Notes: generated by a model not told the origin, from the sequence alone. Positions 8,376 through 17,349 are shown, numbered from the stretch's first letter. The stretch: DNA of 64,000 bases from Mesorhizobium sp. STM 4661 (GCF_000359125.1 NZ_CAAF010000019.1:41576-105575), one strand, 5' to 3'. Program-made: numbers and translations.

Positions 8376-9215
8376 CTATTGCTGCCGTCTTGCCATGAAG
8401 GCCAATCGCTCGAACAGATGCACGTCCTGTTCGTTCTTCAGCAATGCGCCGTGCAGCTTGGGCAGCGCGTTCTTAGGGTCGGCGCGCAGATCCTCCGGCG
8501 CGATGTCGTCGGCGACCAGCAGCCTTATCCAGTCGAGCGCCTCGGAGGTCGAGGGCTTCTTCTTCAGGCCCGGCACTTCGCGGATCGCGTAGAACTGGGT
8601 GAGGGCGGCGCGCACCAGGTTCTGTTTGATGCCGGGATAGTGGACGTCGACGATCCGGTGCAGCGTGTCGACATCGGGGAAGCGGATATAGTGGAAGAAG
8701 CAGCGGCGCAGGAAGGCATCCGGCAGTTCCTTCTCGTTGTTGGAGGTGATGATGACGATCGGCCTGACTGCCGCGCGGATGGTCTCGCCGGTCTCGTAGA
8801 CGAAGAACTCCATGCGATCGAGTTCCTGCAGCAAGTCGTTGGGGAACTCGATATCGGCCTTGTCGATCTCGTCGATCAGAAGCACGACCTTCTTGCCAGC
8901 CGCGAACGCCTCCCACAATTTGCCGCGCTTGATGTAGTTCTTGATGTCGTTGAAGCGGTCGTCGCCGAGCTGGCTGTCGCGCAATCGCGAGACGGCATCA
9001 TACTCGTAAAGACCCTGCTGTGCTCGGGTCGTCGATTTGACGTGCCATTCGATCAGGTCGAGGCCAAGCGCGGCCGCCACCTGGCGGGCAAGTTCGGTCT
9101 TGCCGGTGCCGGGCTCGCCCTTGACCAGCAATGGCCGTTCCAGCGCGATCGCCGCGTTGACCGCCACCATCAGATCCTTGTCGGCGACATAGGCCGCCGT
9201 GCCTTCAAAACGCAT
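8376..9215 (-). CDS. MoxR-family AAA+ ATPase
   Basis: This 279-residue ATPase has Walker A GEPGTGKTE (about residues 36-44), Walker B VVLLIDEIDKAD (near 110), a sensor-1 IITSNNEKELPDAFLRR segment and a lid domain. MoxR proteins remodel or mature metal-dependent enzymes together with VWA proteins; the CoxE-like gene a little downstream is the expected partner. The start follows GAGGAGCAGAA. Two unrelated small genes separate it from that partner. Confidence 0.93.
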   Translation of the reverse strand: MRFEGTAAYVADKDLMVAVNAAIALERPLLVKGEPGTGKTELARQVAAALGLDLIEWHVKSTTRAQQGLYEYDAVSRLRDSQLGDDRFNDIKNYIKRGKLWEAFAAGKKVVLLIDEIDKADIEFPNDLLQELDRMEFFVYETGETIRAAVRPIVIITSNNEKELPDAFLRRCFFHYIRFPDVDTLHRIVDVHYPGIKQNLVRAALTQFYAIREVPGLKKKPSTSEALDWIRLLVADDIAPEDLRADPKNALPKLHGALLKNEQDVHLFERLAFMARRQQ

Positions 9216-9382
9216 TTCTGCTCCTCGGTTTTCCGGCGACCGTAAGGAGACGACCTAGCCAGTGCAAGCGCCGCGGCCAAGGGCGTGGCGGAACTTCGTG
9301 GCGATGCTGCCTATCAGCCAAGGATTTGCAGCGAATTGCCCTGCCGTTCTCTGGCGCTTGGCCGGCCATCGGCCTATATTGG

Positions 9383-9545
9383 TGGTGACGGTCTGCGCTT
9401 CCCGGCAGGAGACACTTTTCCCCGGGGCCTTAACGATCCTTAGGGAGCTGTCCCTGGGAAGACCCGTGGGTTTTCTCACACGGCGCCCACCTACTTTGTA
9501 GGCACCCGGGATCGACTTCTCCACCGGTTGTGTGGATCGTCACCA
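9383..9545 (+). ncRNA. ssrS: 6S RNA
   Basis: 6S RNA mimics an open promoter and binds the housekeeping RNA polymerase holoenzyme. The evidence is three-fold. The region lies directly upstream of the 5-formyltetrahydrofolate cyclo-ligase gene, the conserved place for 6S. The ends pair: GGTGACG (9384-9390) with CGTCACC (9538-9544). Within are the features I recall for alphaproteobacterial 6S, such as TTTTCCCCGGGGCC at 9416-9429 and a G/C-rich long hairpin with a central bulge around 9430-9510. Exact ends are approximate. The zapA gene that often precedes 6S is absent; the gap from moxR to here and from here to the cyclo-ligase holds nothing else I can support. Confidence 0.82.
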
Positions 9546-9734
9546 TCGGAAAGGCCATATTTGGCTGGTTTTGTCGTCGCGCCGTTTGTGTGGAGCTCAC
9601 GAACGAAAAGTTCGCTCCGCCGATCTCATTTTGCATGATCTTTTCACCGAACTGCTGACACTTCGGTGGATCATGCTGTAGAAAACGTCGCTCCTAAGAC
9701 TCCATCCAAATCTGACCTTTTCTATCGTCGGCGC

Positions 9735-10322
9735 ATGACATCCTCGAAAGACCTCAAAAAACAGCTGCGCAAGCAAGCACTCGGGCGCCGCGATGCGCTC
9801 GACGAATTCTGGCGTGTGGAAGTTGCGCTTGAAATGGCCGAGACGGCGCGGGATCACCTCGATGTCGAGCCGGGTCAGGTCGTTTCCGGCTTCTGGCCGA
9901 TGCGCTCGGAGGTCGATGTTCGACCGTTGTTGTTCGCCTTGCGCGAGAAGGGCGCACGGCTCTGCCTGCCGGCCATACTCGACAAGACCACCATCGTGTT
10001 TCGCGAACTGGTGCGTGGTGCGCCGATGGTCGATATGGGGTTCGGCACCGTCGGGCCGCATGAGGAAGCTGCGGTGCTCGATCCCTCGGTGATGCTGGTG
10101 CCGCTCGCCGCCTTCGATGCGCGCGGCCACCGCATCGGCTACGGCGCCGGCTATTATGACCGTGCGATCGCCAGGCTGGTCGACAAGGGGCGGCCGCCCC
10201 GGCTGATCGGCATCGCCTTCGACTGCCAGGAGGTGGCGCTGGTCCCGGATGAGGACCATGACGTGATCATACCGGAAATACTCACCGAGAGCGGGTTGCG
10301 CCGCTTCGCGTCAGGATTGTAG
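9735..10322 (+). CDS. 5-formyltetrahydrofolate cyclo-ligase
   Basis: This 195-residue enzyme converts 5-formyl-THF to 5,10-methenyl-THF with ATP, recycling a folate storage form. It has the N-terminal KKQLRKQALGRRDAL helix that starts the family, SGFWPMRSEVDVRPLL, and the glycine-rich ATP/folate segment DARGHRIGYGAGYYDRAI (about residues 138-155). The ATG at 9735 matches the family N-terminus; an in-frame ATG at 9666 would add 23 residues unlike the family. Adjacent 6S RNA agrees with the assignment (ygfA in E. coli). Confidence 0.95.
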   Translation: MTSSKDLKKQLRKQALGRRDALDEFWRVEVALEMAETARDHLDVEPGQVVSGFWPMRSEVDVRPLLFALREKGARLCLPAILDKTTIVFRELVRGAPMVDMGFGTVGPHEEAAVLDPSVMLVPLAAFDARGHRIGYGAGYYDRAIARLVDKGRPPRLIGIAFDCQEVALVPDEDHDVIIPEILTESGLRRFASGL

Positions 10323-10379
10323 ATAGAATCTTTGAACGCATGATCTTTCAGAAAGTCATGCTGCTTTTTCAGGAACTAG

Positions 10380-11204
10380 ATGAGACTTCTCTTCCTCGGT
10401 GACATGGTCGGCAAGACGGGACGCACGGCGGTTTGGGAACAGCTGCCCGGCCTGATCTCCGATTTCAAGCTCGACTTCGTCATCGTCAATGGCGAGAACG
10501 CCGCCGGCGGCTTCGGCATCACCGAGGAGATCTTTCGCGAGACGATTGCGGCTGGTGCGGATGTCGTCACCACCGGCAACCATGTCTGGGACCAGCGCGA
10601 TGCGCTGATCTTCGCGCCGCGCGAGGAGCGCTTTCTGCGCCCCTCGAATTTTCCCAAGGGCACGCCCGGGCGCGGCTCAGGCGTCTATATCGCCAGGAAC
10701 GGCGCGCGCGTACTGGTCGCCAACATCATGGGCCGGGTGTTCATGCATCCCGAGCTCGACGATCCGTTCCAGGCCGGCGAGCGCGAACTGGCGGCCTGCC
10801 CGCTCAGCGAGCAGGCCGATGTTGTCGTTATAGACTTCCATGCCGAGGCGACCTCGGAAAAAATGTGCTTTGCGCATTTCGTCGATGGTCGCGCCAGCCT
10901 GGTCGTCGGCACCCACACACACATGCCGACCGGCGACCACCAGATCCTCAACGGCGGCACCGGCTATATTTCCGACGCCGGCATGTGCGGCGATTATGAT
11001 TCCTCGCTCGGCATGGACAAGGAGGAGCCGCTCAACCGGTTTTTGTCGAAGGTGCCCAAAGGTCGTTTCGAGGCGGCGACCGGACCGGCGACATTGTGCG
11101 GCGTCGGCGCCGAGATTTCCGACCGCACCGGCCTGACCGAACGGATCGCGCCGTTTCGCCGCGGTCCGCGGCTGGAAGAAACCGCGCCGTCCTTCTGGTC
11201 GTGA
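10380..11204 (+). CDS. YmdB-family metallophosphoesterase
   Basis: This 274-residue protein belongs to the TIGR00282/YmdB family, dinuclear-metal phosphodiesterases that act on 2',3'-cyclic nucleotides in Bacillus. Metal motifs are in order: GDMVGKTGR (residues 7-15), NGENAAGG (about 38-45), TTGNHVWDQRD (about 62-72), IDFHAEATSEK (near 155), VVGTHTHMPTGD (near 180). It follows the cyclo-ligase by 57 bases on the same strand, as in many Rhizobiales, and probably shares its transcript. Confidence 0.92.
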   Translation: MRLLFLGDMVGKTGRTAVWEQLPGLISDFKLDFVIVNGENAAGGFGITEEIFRETIAAGADVVTTGNHVWDQRDALIFAPREERFLRPSNFPKGTPGRGSGVYIARNGARVLVANIMGRVFMHPELDDPFQAGERELAACPLSEQADVVVIDFHAEATSEKMCFAHFVDGRASLVVGTHTHMPTGDHQILNGGTGYISDAGMCGDYDSSLGMDKEEPLNRFLSKVPKGRFEAATGPATLCGVGAEISDRTGLTERIAPFRRGPRLEETAPSFWS

Positions 11205-11274
11205 CATTGATATAGACGCTTGCAATACCTAATTGCCGACGAAACTGCTCTAGATCGTAGAGGGGACGACCTCC

Positions 11275-12042
11275 ATGCAGCTCATCGAATTCCTGGCGCC
11301 GCATTTTGCCTTTGTCTCCGACCCGACCGCGTGGGTCGCGCTGCTGACGCTGGTGGTGCTGGAGGTCGTGCTCGGCATCGACAATCTGATCTTCATCTCG
11401 ATCCTCACCAACAAGCTGCCGGAAGGGCAGCGGGCTCAGGCCCGGCGGCTCGGCATCTCGGCCGCGCTGATCATGCGGCTGGTGCTGCTGGCCACCATCT
11501 CGATCATCGTCCAGCTGACCACGCCGGTATTCACGGCCTTCGGCCACGGCTATTCGTGGCGCGATCTCATCCTGATCGCTGGCGGCCTGTTCCTGGTCTG
11601 GAAGGCGACCAAGGAAATCCACCATACGGTCGATCCTGACGATCATAAGGACACGATGATGGGTGAGACGCTGCAGATCTCGCTCGCCGGCGCCATCTTC
11701 CAGATCCTGCTGCTCGACCTCGTCTTCTCGATCGATTCGATCATCACCGCCGTCGGCATGACCGACGAGATCGCCATCATGTACATCGCCGTGATCGTGG
11801 CGGTGACCGTTATGATGCTGGCGGCCGGACCGCTCGCCGATTTCATCGCCAAGAACCCGAGCATCGTCATGCTGGCACTGGGTTTCCTCCTGATGATAGG
11901 CATGACGCTGATCGCCGACGGCATGGGCTACCACGTGCCGAAGGGCTACATCTACGCGGCCATGGGTTTTTCGGCGCTGGTCGAGGGGCTCAACATGCTG
12001 TCCCGGCGGCGGAAGAAGGCAAAGTCCGGCGGCGGGCATTGA
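11275..12042 (+). CDS. TerC-family integral membrane protein
   Basis: This 255-residue protein has about seven hydrophobic helices and the two diagnostic acidic motifs of TerC proteins: [13 protein letters not shown] (about residues 27-39) and [12 protein letters not shown] (about 145-156). Family members export manganese or support metal loading of secreted enzymes; tellurite resistance is a historic label. Only 70 bases separate it from the upstream gene, and I see no Mn riboswitch of the yybP-ykoY type there. The ATG follows GAGGGGACGACCTCC. Confidence 0.93.
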   Translation: MQLIEFLAPHFAFVSDPTAWVALLTLVVLEVVLGIDNLIFISILTNKLPEGQRAQARRLGISAALIMRLVLLATISIIVQLTTPVFTAFGHGYSWRDLILIAGGLFLVWKATKEIHHTVDPDDHKDTMMGETLQISLAGAIFQILLLDLVFSIDSIITAVGMTDEIAIMYIAVIVAVTVMMLAAGPLADFIAKNPSIVMLALGFLLMIGMTLIADGMGYHVPKGYIYAAMGFSALVEGLNMLSRRRKKAKSGGGH

Positions 12043-12045
12043 GCT

Positions 12046-12198
12046 ATGACCACCAAGGATCTTAGCCAGGATCAGCTCGATCAGCTGGCGAGGCTGGCCG
12101 ATTTGCCTGACCGTGAGATCGATACTTCGGACATTCCGGAAGCTCCGGCCGAGAATTGGCTTCAAGCTCGCCGTGGGCAGGAAAAGCGGCGATCCTGA
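12046..12198 (+). CDS. Short acidic protein, BrnA-like N-terminal fragment
   Basis: A 50-residue frame starts 4 bases after the terC stop. The sequence (DQLARLADLPDREIDTSDIPEAP) resembles the N-terminal part of BrnA-type antitoxins, which carry LPDxxIDTSDIPE before a DNA-binding domain. Here the frame ends soon after, so no DNA-binding part follows and there is no toxin next to it. It could be a decayed antitoxin or a small stand-alone protein translated with terC. Assignment is by remembered resemblance only. Confidence 0.5.
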   Translation: MTTKDLSQDQLDQLARLADLPDREIDTSDIPEAPAENWLQARRGQEKRRS

Positions 12199-12205
12199 GC
12201 CGGTT

Positions 12206-12673
12206 CTAGTTCGCCGGCACGCCCTTCGGGTGGCGGTCGCCGATCAGGCCAAGCGTCAGGCCTTGTTCAAGCCATGCCTTGGCGCCGGCTAGCACGAGCG
12301 TGAAGCCGCCGGTCGAGCCGACTGCCTCTTTCACCTGCTCGTCGCCATTGCCGGCAAAGCCGAAATTTCGGACCTCGATAAAGGTGGCGCTCCCGGGCAT
12401 TTCGGTAAAGGTCCAGACCACGGTGGTCGGCGGCTCGCTCCACTGCATGACGATCTTCTTGTCCTTGACGATCTCGCTGACATCGACCGTCGCCGAGACG
12501 TCGTACATGCGCCATTCCCAGCGGACTTGCTTGCCGCCGTCCAGCCGGCCGCTGCCGTGCGTGAACCAGAATTTCGTGGTGATCGCCGGATCGACGATGG
12601 CCTCGAACACCTCCGCGACCGGCCGCCGGATCAGCATGCCGGCTTCGGCTGCCGGGTTTTCGCGGATCTCCAA
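12206..12673 (-). CDS. SRPBCC-family protein (AHSA1-like), TTG start
   Basis: This is a START/Bet v1-like SRPBCC protein of 155 residues: IRRPVAEVFEAIVDP at the beginning, KFWFTHGSGRLDGGKQVRWEW, and a long C-terminal helix after GGFTLVLAGAKAWLEQG. The start is decided by ribosome binding: an AAGGAG lies seven bases before the TTG at 12673, whereas the in-frame ATG at 12694 has no such site and would place AAGGAG inside the gene. It is the last gene of a leftward run with the VOC protein and a second SRPBCC gene, all facing an ArsR regulator. Ligand unknown. Confidence 0.83.
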   Translation of the reverse strand: MEIRENPAAEAGMLIRRPVAEVFEAIVDPAITTKFWFTHGSGRLDGGKQVRWEWRMYDVSATVDVSEIVKDKKIVMQWSEPPTTVVWTFTEMPGSATFIEVRNFGFAGNGDEQVKEAVGSTGGFTLVLAGAKAWLEQGLTLGLIGDRHPKGVPAN

Positions 12674-12700
12674 TGGGATGCTCCTTTCAGGCATTGACGC

Positions 12701-13063
12701 TCACCAGGCGTCGGGTTCGCGCACCATGTGAACGATGTTGGCCGGATTGGTGATCCAGCCGCCGCGGAAGCCCTCGCCCAAAGGCTCGATGGCGTCGCAA
12801 CGCGCGACACCGGCCTTGGCGAGATGACCGGCGGCGGCCGGAAAATCGTCGGTGAAGAGTTCAAGCCAGACCTCGGCCTGGCTCAGCATCGGTGCTTCAT
12901 CGATCCACAGGCGGTTGGGGCCGAGCTCAAAGCCGATTGCCGGCGCCTTGGCGGTGAACGGCGTCAAGCCGACGACGTCGCGGTAGAAGGCGATCGTCTC
13001 CTGGTATTGGTGCGGGGGCACCTTCATGGCGATGTTGATACCGCCGGTGATCTTCGTCGTCAT
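12701..13063 (-). CDS. VOC-family (glyoxalase/dioxygenase fold) protein
   Basis: This 120-residue protein has paired beta-alpha-beta modules typical of the VOC superfamily: YQETIAFYRDVVGLTPF (about residues 20-36), LELFTDDFPAAAGHLAKAGV (about 68-87), and a final WITNPANIVHMV strand. The usual metal-ligand residues are not clearly preserved, so a catalytic role is open. It lies 13 bases downstream of the second SRPBCC gene and 27 upstream of the first. Such VOC plus AHSA1 sets under ArsR control are frequent in rhizobia. Confidence 0.87.
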   Translation of the reverse strand: MTTKITGGINIAMKVPPHQYQETIAFYRDVVGLTPFTAKAPAIGFELGPNRLWIDEAPMLSQAEVWLELFTDDFPAAAGHLAKAGVARCDAIEPLGEGFRGGWITNPANIVHMVREPDAW

Positions 13064-13076
13064 TGCAGGCCCCTCC

Positions 13077-13559
13077 TCAAATATTGTCTTCGTTGGCGGG
13101 CTCGCCCTTCATCTCGCCGCGGTAATAGCCGTCGCGCAGGTTGATGCCGTATTCGACATAGGCCTTCATGCAGGCCAGCATCTGCGACCAGCCCTCGCAA
13201 TTGAGGTAGGATTTCTTCAGGCCGATCGCGTCCTCGTGCCAGCCGGTCTCGGCGATGGTGACGAAGGTGCCGCCATCGTCCAGCGGCTCGAAATTCATCT
13301 CGATGCGCGTCTTGTAGGCAGGTTTTCCGTCGGCGTCGGTGGCGTCCCAGCGCAGCACGATGCGGCTGTCCTTCGTCACCTCGTCGACCTCGACCGGCAC
13401 CTTGCCCCACCAGACGACGCCGGCGCCCTCCGCCAGCGGTGCGCTGGCGCCGCCGATGGTGGTGAAATAGCCGCTCAGCTTGTCCGGATTGACGACCGCG
13501 TCGAAGACTTCGGCAACCGGCTTGCCGATGCGTCCGGAAACCCTGAACCCAAGAGACAT
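13077..13559 (-). CDS. SRPBCC-family protein (AHSA1-like)
   Basis: This second Bet v1-like protein has 160 residues: VSGRIGKPVAEVFDAVVNPDKLSGYFTT near the start, AGVVWWGKVPVEVDEV, and CEGWSQMLACMKAYVEYGINL as the closing helix. Its N-terminal segment is close in pattern to the other SRPBCC gene of the cluster, suggesting old duplication. The ATG at 13559 is preferred because GGAG lies eight bases upstream; a GTG at 13565 is the alternative. It is the promoter-proximal gene of the leftward unit, 51 bases from the divergent regulator. Confidence 0.86.
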   Translation of the reverse strand: MSLGFRVSGRIGKPVAEVFDAVVNPDKLSGYFTTIGGASAPLAEGAGVVWWGKVPVEVDEVTKDSRIVLRWDATDADGKPAYKTRIEMNFEPLDDGGTFVTIAETGWHEDAIGLKKSYLNCEGWSQMLACMKAYVEYGINLRDGYYRGEMKGEPANEDNI

Positions 13560-13610
13560 ATCCACAGCTCCTTCCTTGATCGGCTCGATGATATGTTATA
13601 GAAACATAAC

Positions 13611-13934
13611 ATGTTAAGCCGATCGCAAGACGACAATGTTTTCAAGGCGCTGGCGCATCCGCGCCGGCGCGAATTGCTGGACGAACTGAGGGATGAGCCG
13701 AAGACCACGGGCATGCTCTGCGCTGCCTTTGCCGACATGGATCGCTGCACCGTCATGTTGCATTTGAAGGTGCTGGAAGAGGCCGACCTGATCGTGGCAA
13801 GGCGTGAGGGGCGCGAGCGCTGGAACCATCTCAACGCGCTGCCGATCAAGCAGATCCACGACCGCTGGATCAGCCAGTATGCCGGCCACGCGATCAGCAT
13901 CATCGACCGGCTGAAGTCCGATCTCGAAGGGTGA
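13611..13934 (+). CDS. ArsR-family transcriptional regulator
   Basis: This 107-residue protein carries a winged helix: VFKALAHPRRRELLDEL (about residues 9-25), TTGMLCAAF, then the recognition helix region RCTVMLHLKVLEEADLIVARREGRERWNHLN. No metal-binding cysteine pair typical of arsenic sensors (ELCVC) is present, matching the non-metal ArsR subgroup often divergent from AHSA1 genes. It probably represses the leftward SRPBCC-VOC-SRPBCC unit from the 51-base shared region. Confidence 0.88.
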   Translation: MLSRSQDDNVFKALAHPRRRELLDELRDEPKTTGMLCAAFADMDRCTVMLHLKVLEEADLIVARREGRERWNHLNALPIKQIHDRWISQYAGHAISIIDRLKSDLEG

Positions 13935-14098
13935 TTGGTCGCTGCGGCCCACCGGGGTTCCATGCCGTAGAGCCTCGCTCGCGCATCGCCATGGCGCGGC
14001 TGGACGAATTGAGCCGATTTATCTATAAGCCGGCCATTCCGACAGAGAGCGCCGTGCGTCCATCCGGACCACCAGGGACGTTCTGAAATTTTGAATTC

Positions 14099-14147
14099 GA
14101 GCATTTTTTGCTAAAACGCCGGTGAATCCACCTGGTTGCAAATGCTC
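14099..14147. repeat. Palindromic element upstream of yebC
   Basis: GAGCATTT...TTGC near 14099-14111 faces GCAAATGCTC at 14138-14147, ending 23 bases before the yebC start. Rhizobial genomes carry GAGCATTT/AAATGCTC palindromes between genes; here it lies in the 5' region of yebC and could fold in its mRNA. No function is shown by sequence. Confidence 0.45.
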
Positions 14148-14170
14148 TAGCCGAAGACGACAGGGGTGCC

Positions 14171-14920
14171 ATGGCTGGCCATTCACAGTTCAAGAACATC
14201 ATGCACCGCAAGGGCCGTCAGGATGCGGTGCGGTCGAAAATGTTTTCCAAGCTGGCGCGCGAAATCACCGTCGCCGCCAAGACGGGCAAGCCCGATCCGG
14301 CGATGAACCCGCGCCTGCGCCTTGCCGTGCAGAACGCCAAGGCGGTGTCGATGCCGAAGGACAACATCCAGCGCGCCATCAACAAGGCCTCGATGGGCGA
14401 CGCCGAGAATTACGAAGCCGTGCGCTACGAGGGCTATGGGCCGGGCGGCGTGGCGCTCATCGTCGAGGCGCTGACCGACAACCGCAACCGCTCGGCTTCC
14501 AATGTGCGCGCCGCCTTCACCAAGGCCGGCGGGGCGATGGGCGAAACCGGTTCGGTGTCGTTCATGTGGGACCGTGCCGGCGAGATCTACTATCCGGCCT
14601 CGGTCGGCAGTGCCGAGAAGGTCATGGACGCGGCGATCGAGGCCGGCGCCGACGACGTCCAGTCGGACGAGGAAGGCCACACGATCTATTGCGCCTTCGA
14701 GAATCTCGGCGAAGTGTCGAAGGCGCTGGAAGGCGCGCTCGGCGAGGCGGAATCGGTCAAGCCGATCTGGCGGCCGCAGAACAACATCCCGGTCGACGAA
14801 GAGCGGGCGCGGTCGCTGATGAAGCTGGTCGCCACGCTCGAGGACGATGACGACGTGCAGAGCGTCTACGCCAATTTCGAGGTCGACGACGAGACACTGG
14901 CCAAGCTGAGCGCGGCGTGA
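14171..14920 (+). CDS. YebC/PmpR-family DNA-binding or translation-associated protein
   Basis: This 249-residue protein is a full-length YebC/TACO1 member, long treated as a transcriptional regulator and more recently linked to translation of proline stretches. It opens with [32 protein letters not shown], the family hallmark, and continues with [25 protein letters not shown] and [21 protein letters not shown]. In many rhizobia yebC lies just before ruvC; here it is about 19 kb away, separate from ruvCAB. Confidence 0.95.
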   Translation: MAGHSQFKNIMHRKGRQDAVRSKMFSKLAREITVAAKTGKPDPAMNPRLRLAVQNAKAVSMPKDNIQRAINKASMGDAENYEAVRYEGYGPGGVALIVEALTDNRNRSASNVRAAFTKAGGAMGETGSVSFMWDRAGEIYYPASVGSAEKVMDAAIEAGADDVQSDEEGHTIYCAFENLGEVSKALEGALGEAESVKPIWRPQNNIPVDEERARSLMKLVATLEDDDDVQSVYANFEVDDETLAKLSAA

Positions 14921-14943
14921 GCCCTGACATGAGCGGAACTGAC

Positions 14944-15255
14944 ATGACTGAGAAGCCACTGCCCACCATCCGCATCACCTATTGCACGCAGTGCCTGTGG
15001 CTGCTCAGGGCGGGCTGGATGGCGCAGGAACTGCTCTCCACCTTCGGCACGGATCTCGGCGAGGTGACGCTGGTGCCCGGCACCGGCGGCATCTTCACCA
15101 TTTCCTGCAACGACCAGCTCATCTGGGACCGCAAACGCGACGGCGGCTTTCCGGATGCGGCGAAGCTCAAGCAAATGGTCCGCGACGTGGTCGATCCGGA
15201 CCGCGACCTCGGCCATGCCGACCGAAAGGGTCACAAGTCGAAAGACCTCGCGTAA
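14944..15255 (+). CDS. SelW/Rdx-family (thioredoxin-like) protein
   Basis: This protein of about 103 residues has the Rdx signature CTQC (about residues 14-17) after a first beta strand (TIRITYC), with GEVTLVPGTGGIFTISCNDQLIWDRKRDGGFPD following, as in prokaryotic SelW-like redox proteins that use CxxC instead of selenocysteine. An upstream in-frame ATG at 14929 is possible; 14944 has GCGGA nearby. It begins shortly after the yebC stop and probably is co-transcribed. Substrate unknown. Confidence 0.86.
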   Translation: MTEKPLPTIRITYCTQCLWLLRAGWMAQELLSTFGTDLGEVTLVPGTGGIFTISCNDQLIWDRKRDGGFPDAAKLKQMVRDVVDPDRDLGHADRKGHKSKDLA

Positions 15256-15287
15256 AAGCGGGTCCTTTCGTATTTCCGCCCTGCGTT

Positions 15288-15767
15288 TCACCGCCACGCG
15301 AAGATGAAGCAGGCAAGAGCTGCGATGGCGGTGATGGTGCGGACGTGGTTCCACATCACCCAATCCCTGAGATAGGTGGTCCAGACAGTGGCGCCGTTGG
15401 CGCTGGCCGGATCGACGGCTGCCAGCGCGTTGTTGAGCGGCACGTTGAAGACCATGGTCACGATCGGGTTGCCGACGAGGTAGATCAGCGCCCCGGCGAG
15501 CAACCAGAGCGAGCCCGGCTGGCTCCAGCCCATCACCGCGCCGACGGCAATGATAATGCAGACCAGCCCGGTGCCGAAAAGCGCTGTCATGAACAATGGG
15601 GTGATGACGGTGATGTTGATCGAATTCATCGCGGCGATGCCGCCGGCGGCAGGCAGGCGGGCAAGCGCGGGCATGATAAAATTGGAGAAGGCGAAGAAGA
15701 CACCGCCGACGACGCCCGAGCCGATTGCGGCGGCGAAGATGAGGGTGGGAAGAAGTTTCGCGATCAT
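15288..15767 (-). CDS. DUF1772 (anthrone oxygenase-like) membrane protein
   Basis: This 159-residue protein has four hydrophobic helices: LPTLIFAAAIGSGVVGGVFFAFS, ITPLFMTALFGTGLVCIIIAVGAV, WLLAGALIYLVGNPIVTMVFNVPLNNALA, and a C-terminal ITAIAALACFIFAW. The NVPLNNALA motif is a mark of DUF1772. The ATG at 15767 lies 1 base after the stop of the NmrA-like gene, so both are translated in tandem. Biochemical role unknown despite the family label. Confidence 0.85.
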   Translation of the reverse strand: MIAKLLPTLIFAAAIGSGVVGGVFFAFSNFIMPALARLPAAGGIAAMNSINITVITPLFMTALFGTGLVCIIIAVGAVMGWSQPGSLWLLAGALIYLVGNPIVTMVFNVPLNNALAAVDPASANGATVWTTYLRDWVMWNHVRTITAIAALACFIFAWR

Positions 15768-15768
15768 G

Positions 15769-16599
15769 TCAGTTGCTCCAGATGCCAGAAGCGGCGGTTT
15801 CGGTCGCGTAGGCGGAGAAGTCCTTTGGCGCACGGCCGAGCACACGCTGGATGCCGTCAGCCAGTGACTCGTTGCGGCCGTCGAGCACCTCGGTGAACAG
15901 CTCATTGATGAGCCAGACGAACTCGGCCGGCAACTGCTGGGCTGCCACCGCGGCGGTGAACTCGGCATGCGAAATCCTGATAAAACGGATGTCGCGACCG
16001 GCGGCCTTGCCGATCTCGGCGACCGCGTCGGCGAAACTCAGCAGCCGCGGCCCGGTCAGCTCATAGAGCTGGCCGACATGGCACGGCTGGGTCAGCACGA
16101 CAAATGCCGCCTCGGCGATATCGTCGGCATCGACAAATGGCTCGCCGACATTGCCAACCGGTAATGCAACTTCACCCCCGAGCAACGACTCGACAAGGAA
16201 GCCCTCGCTGAAGTTCTGGGAAAACCAGGCGCAGCGCAGGATCGTCCAGTCGGCGCCAGAAGCCTTCAGCATCTCTTCGGCGCGCCGCGCCTCCGTTTCG
16301 CCGCGCCCCGACAGCAGCACCAGCCGGGTGACACCGCGCTGCACGGCAAGTTCGGCGAAGGCACCGACCGCTTCGGCGGCGCCCGGCACGGCAAGGTCGG
16401 GATAGTAGCTGATGTAGACGGCGCCGACGCCTTCGAGCGCCCGGGGCCAGGTCGTCCTGTCCCGCCAGTCGAAGGCCGGCGTGACCGAGCGCGAGCCGAT
16501 CCGCACCTGCAGGCCTTGCGCCGTCAATCGTTCCGCCAGGCGACGGCCGGTCTTGCCGGTGCCGCCGAGGATCAAAGTCGGTTTGCTTGCGTCATTCAT
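15769..16599 (-). CDS. NmrA-like NAD(P)-binding oxidoreductase/sensor
   Basis: This 276-residue protein has an atypical short-chain dehydrogenase fold with the nucleotide-binding ILGGTGKTGRRLAERL near residue 11 and no catalytic YxxxK, as in NmrA-like or QOR2-like proteins. LVLLSGRGETEARRAEEMLKASGADWTILR and GEPFVDADDIAEAA follow the family order. The ATG at 16599 follows AGGACAGCCACC; an in-frame ATG at 16638 is less likely. It is divergent from a TetR regulator, which probably controls it. Confidence 0.88.
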   Translation of the reverse strand: MNDASKPTLILGGTGKTGRRLAERLTAQGLQVRIGSRSVTPAFDWRDRTTWPRALEGVGAVYISYYPDLAVPGAAEAVGAFAELAVQRGVTRLVLLSGRGETEARRAEEMLKASGADWTILRCAWFSQNFSEGFLVESLLGGEVALPVGNVGEPFVDADDIAEAAFVVLTQPCHVGQLYELTGPRLLSFADAVAEIGKAAGRDIRFIRISHAEFTAAVAAQQLPAEFVWLINELFTEVLDGRNESLADGIQRVLGRAPKDFSAYATETAASGIWSN

Positions 16600-16713
16600 G
16601 GTGGCTGTCCTCTGTTTAAAAATATGAGTAATCCTCACATTTGCAAAACGTGATAAACCCTCGTATTTTGCGAGTCAAGCCAATTTTGTCGAGAATCCGT
16701 CGGGGAGACGTTC

Positions 16714-17349
16714 ATGGAAGGCAGACCTGGTTCGCAGGATGGACAGATTGCCTCGCCACGCCGGGCGCCTAGCCAGCAGCGCAGCCGCGAGCGGGTCGAA
16801 CGCATGCTGGCCGCCGCTTCAGCGCTGATCGCCGAGCAAGGCAGCGACGCCATGCGCATGGGCGAGGTGGCGGAAAGGGCCGGCGTGTCGATCGGCTCGC
16901 TCTACCAGTTCTTCCCGGACAAGCGAGCGATCGTCTGGGCATTGGCCGAGCGCCACACCGCCGAGAGCCAGGCCTGCATTTCCGCGGCACTGGCTGATGT
17001 CAGCGATGCCGAAGGCCTGCGGCGGGCATTTTCGGAGCTGGTGGAAATCTACTACAGGCTGTTCCTGGCGGAGCCGGTGATGCGCGACATCTGGTCGGGC
17101 ACGCAGGCCGACAAGGCGCTGCGCGAGCTCGAACTCGCCGACAGCCGGGCCAACGCCGAATTCCTCACCGTGGTGCTGAAGCGGCTGCGGCCCGCCGCCG
17201 ATCCGGCGGCGCTGGAGACGACTGCGTTTCTCGTCTGGCAGATGGGAGAGACGGCGATGCGGCTGGCGATCTCGGTCGGGCGAGAAGAAGGCGACAGGCT
17301 GGTCGCCGCCTACAAGCGCATGGCGCTCAGGGAGTTGCTGACCGAGTAA
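16714..17349 (+). CDS. TetR-family transcriptional regulator
   Basis: This 211-residue protein has an N-terminal helix-turn-helix domain (RVERMLAAASALIAEQGSDAMRMGEVAERAGVSIGSLYQFFPDKRAIVWALAERH, in parts about residues 28-80) and a helical ligand domain. It is divergent from the NmrA-like/DUF1772 unit across 114 bases, so that pair is the probable target. The ligand cannot be inferred. The gene ends just ahead of a strong terminator. Confidence 0.92.
   Translation: MEGRPGSQDGQIASPRRAPSQQRSRERVERMLAAASALIAEQGSDAMRMGEVAERAGVSIGSLYQFFPDKRAIVWALAERHTAESQACISAALADVSDAEGLRRAFSELVEIYYRLFLAEPVMRDIWSGTQADKALRELELADSRANAEFLTVVLKRLRPAADPAALETTAFLVWQMGETAMRLAISVGREEGDRLVAAYKRMALRELLTE

Noticed and set aside
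11205..11274. Manganese (yybP-ykoY) riboswitch before terC
   Set aside because: Only 70 bases separate the genes and the expected two-helix junction sequences are not seen.
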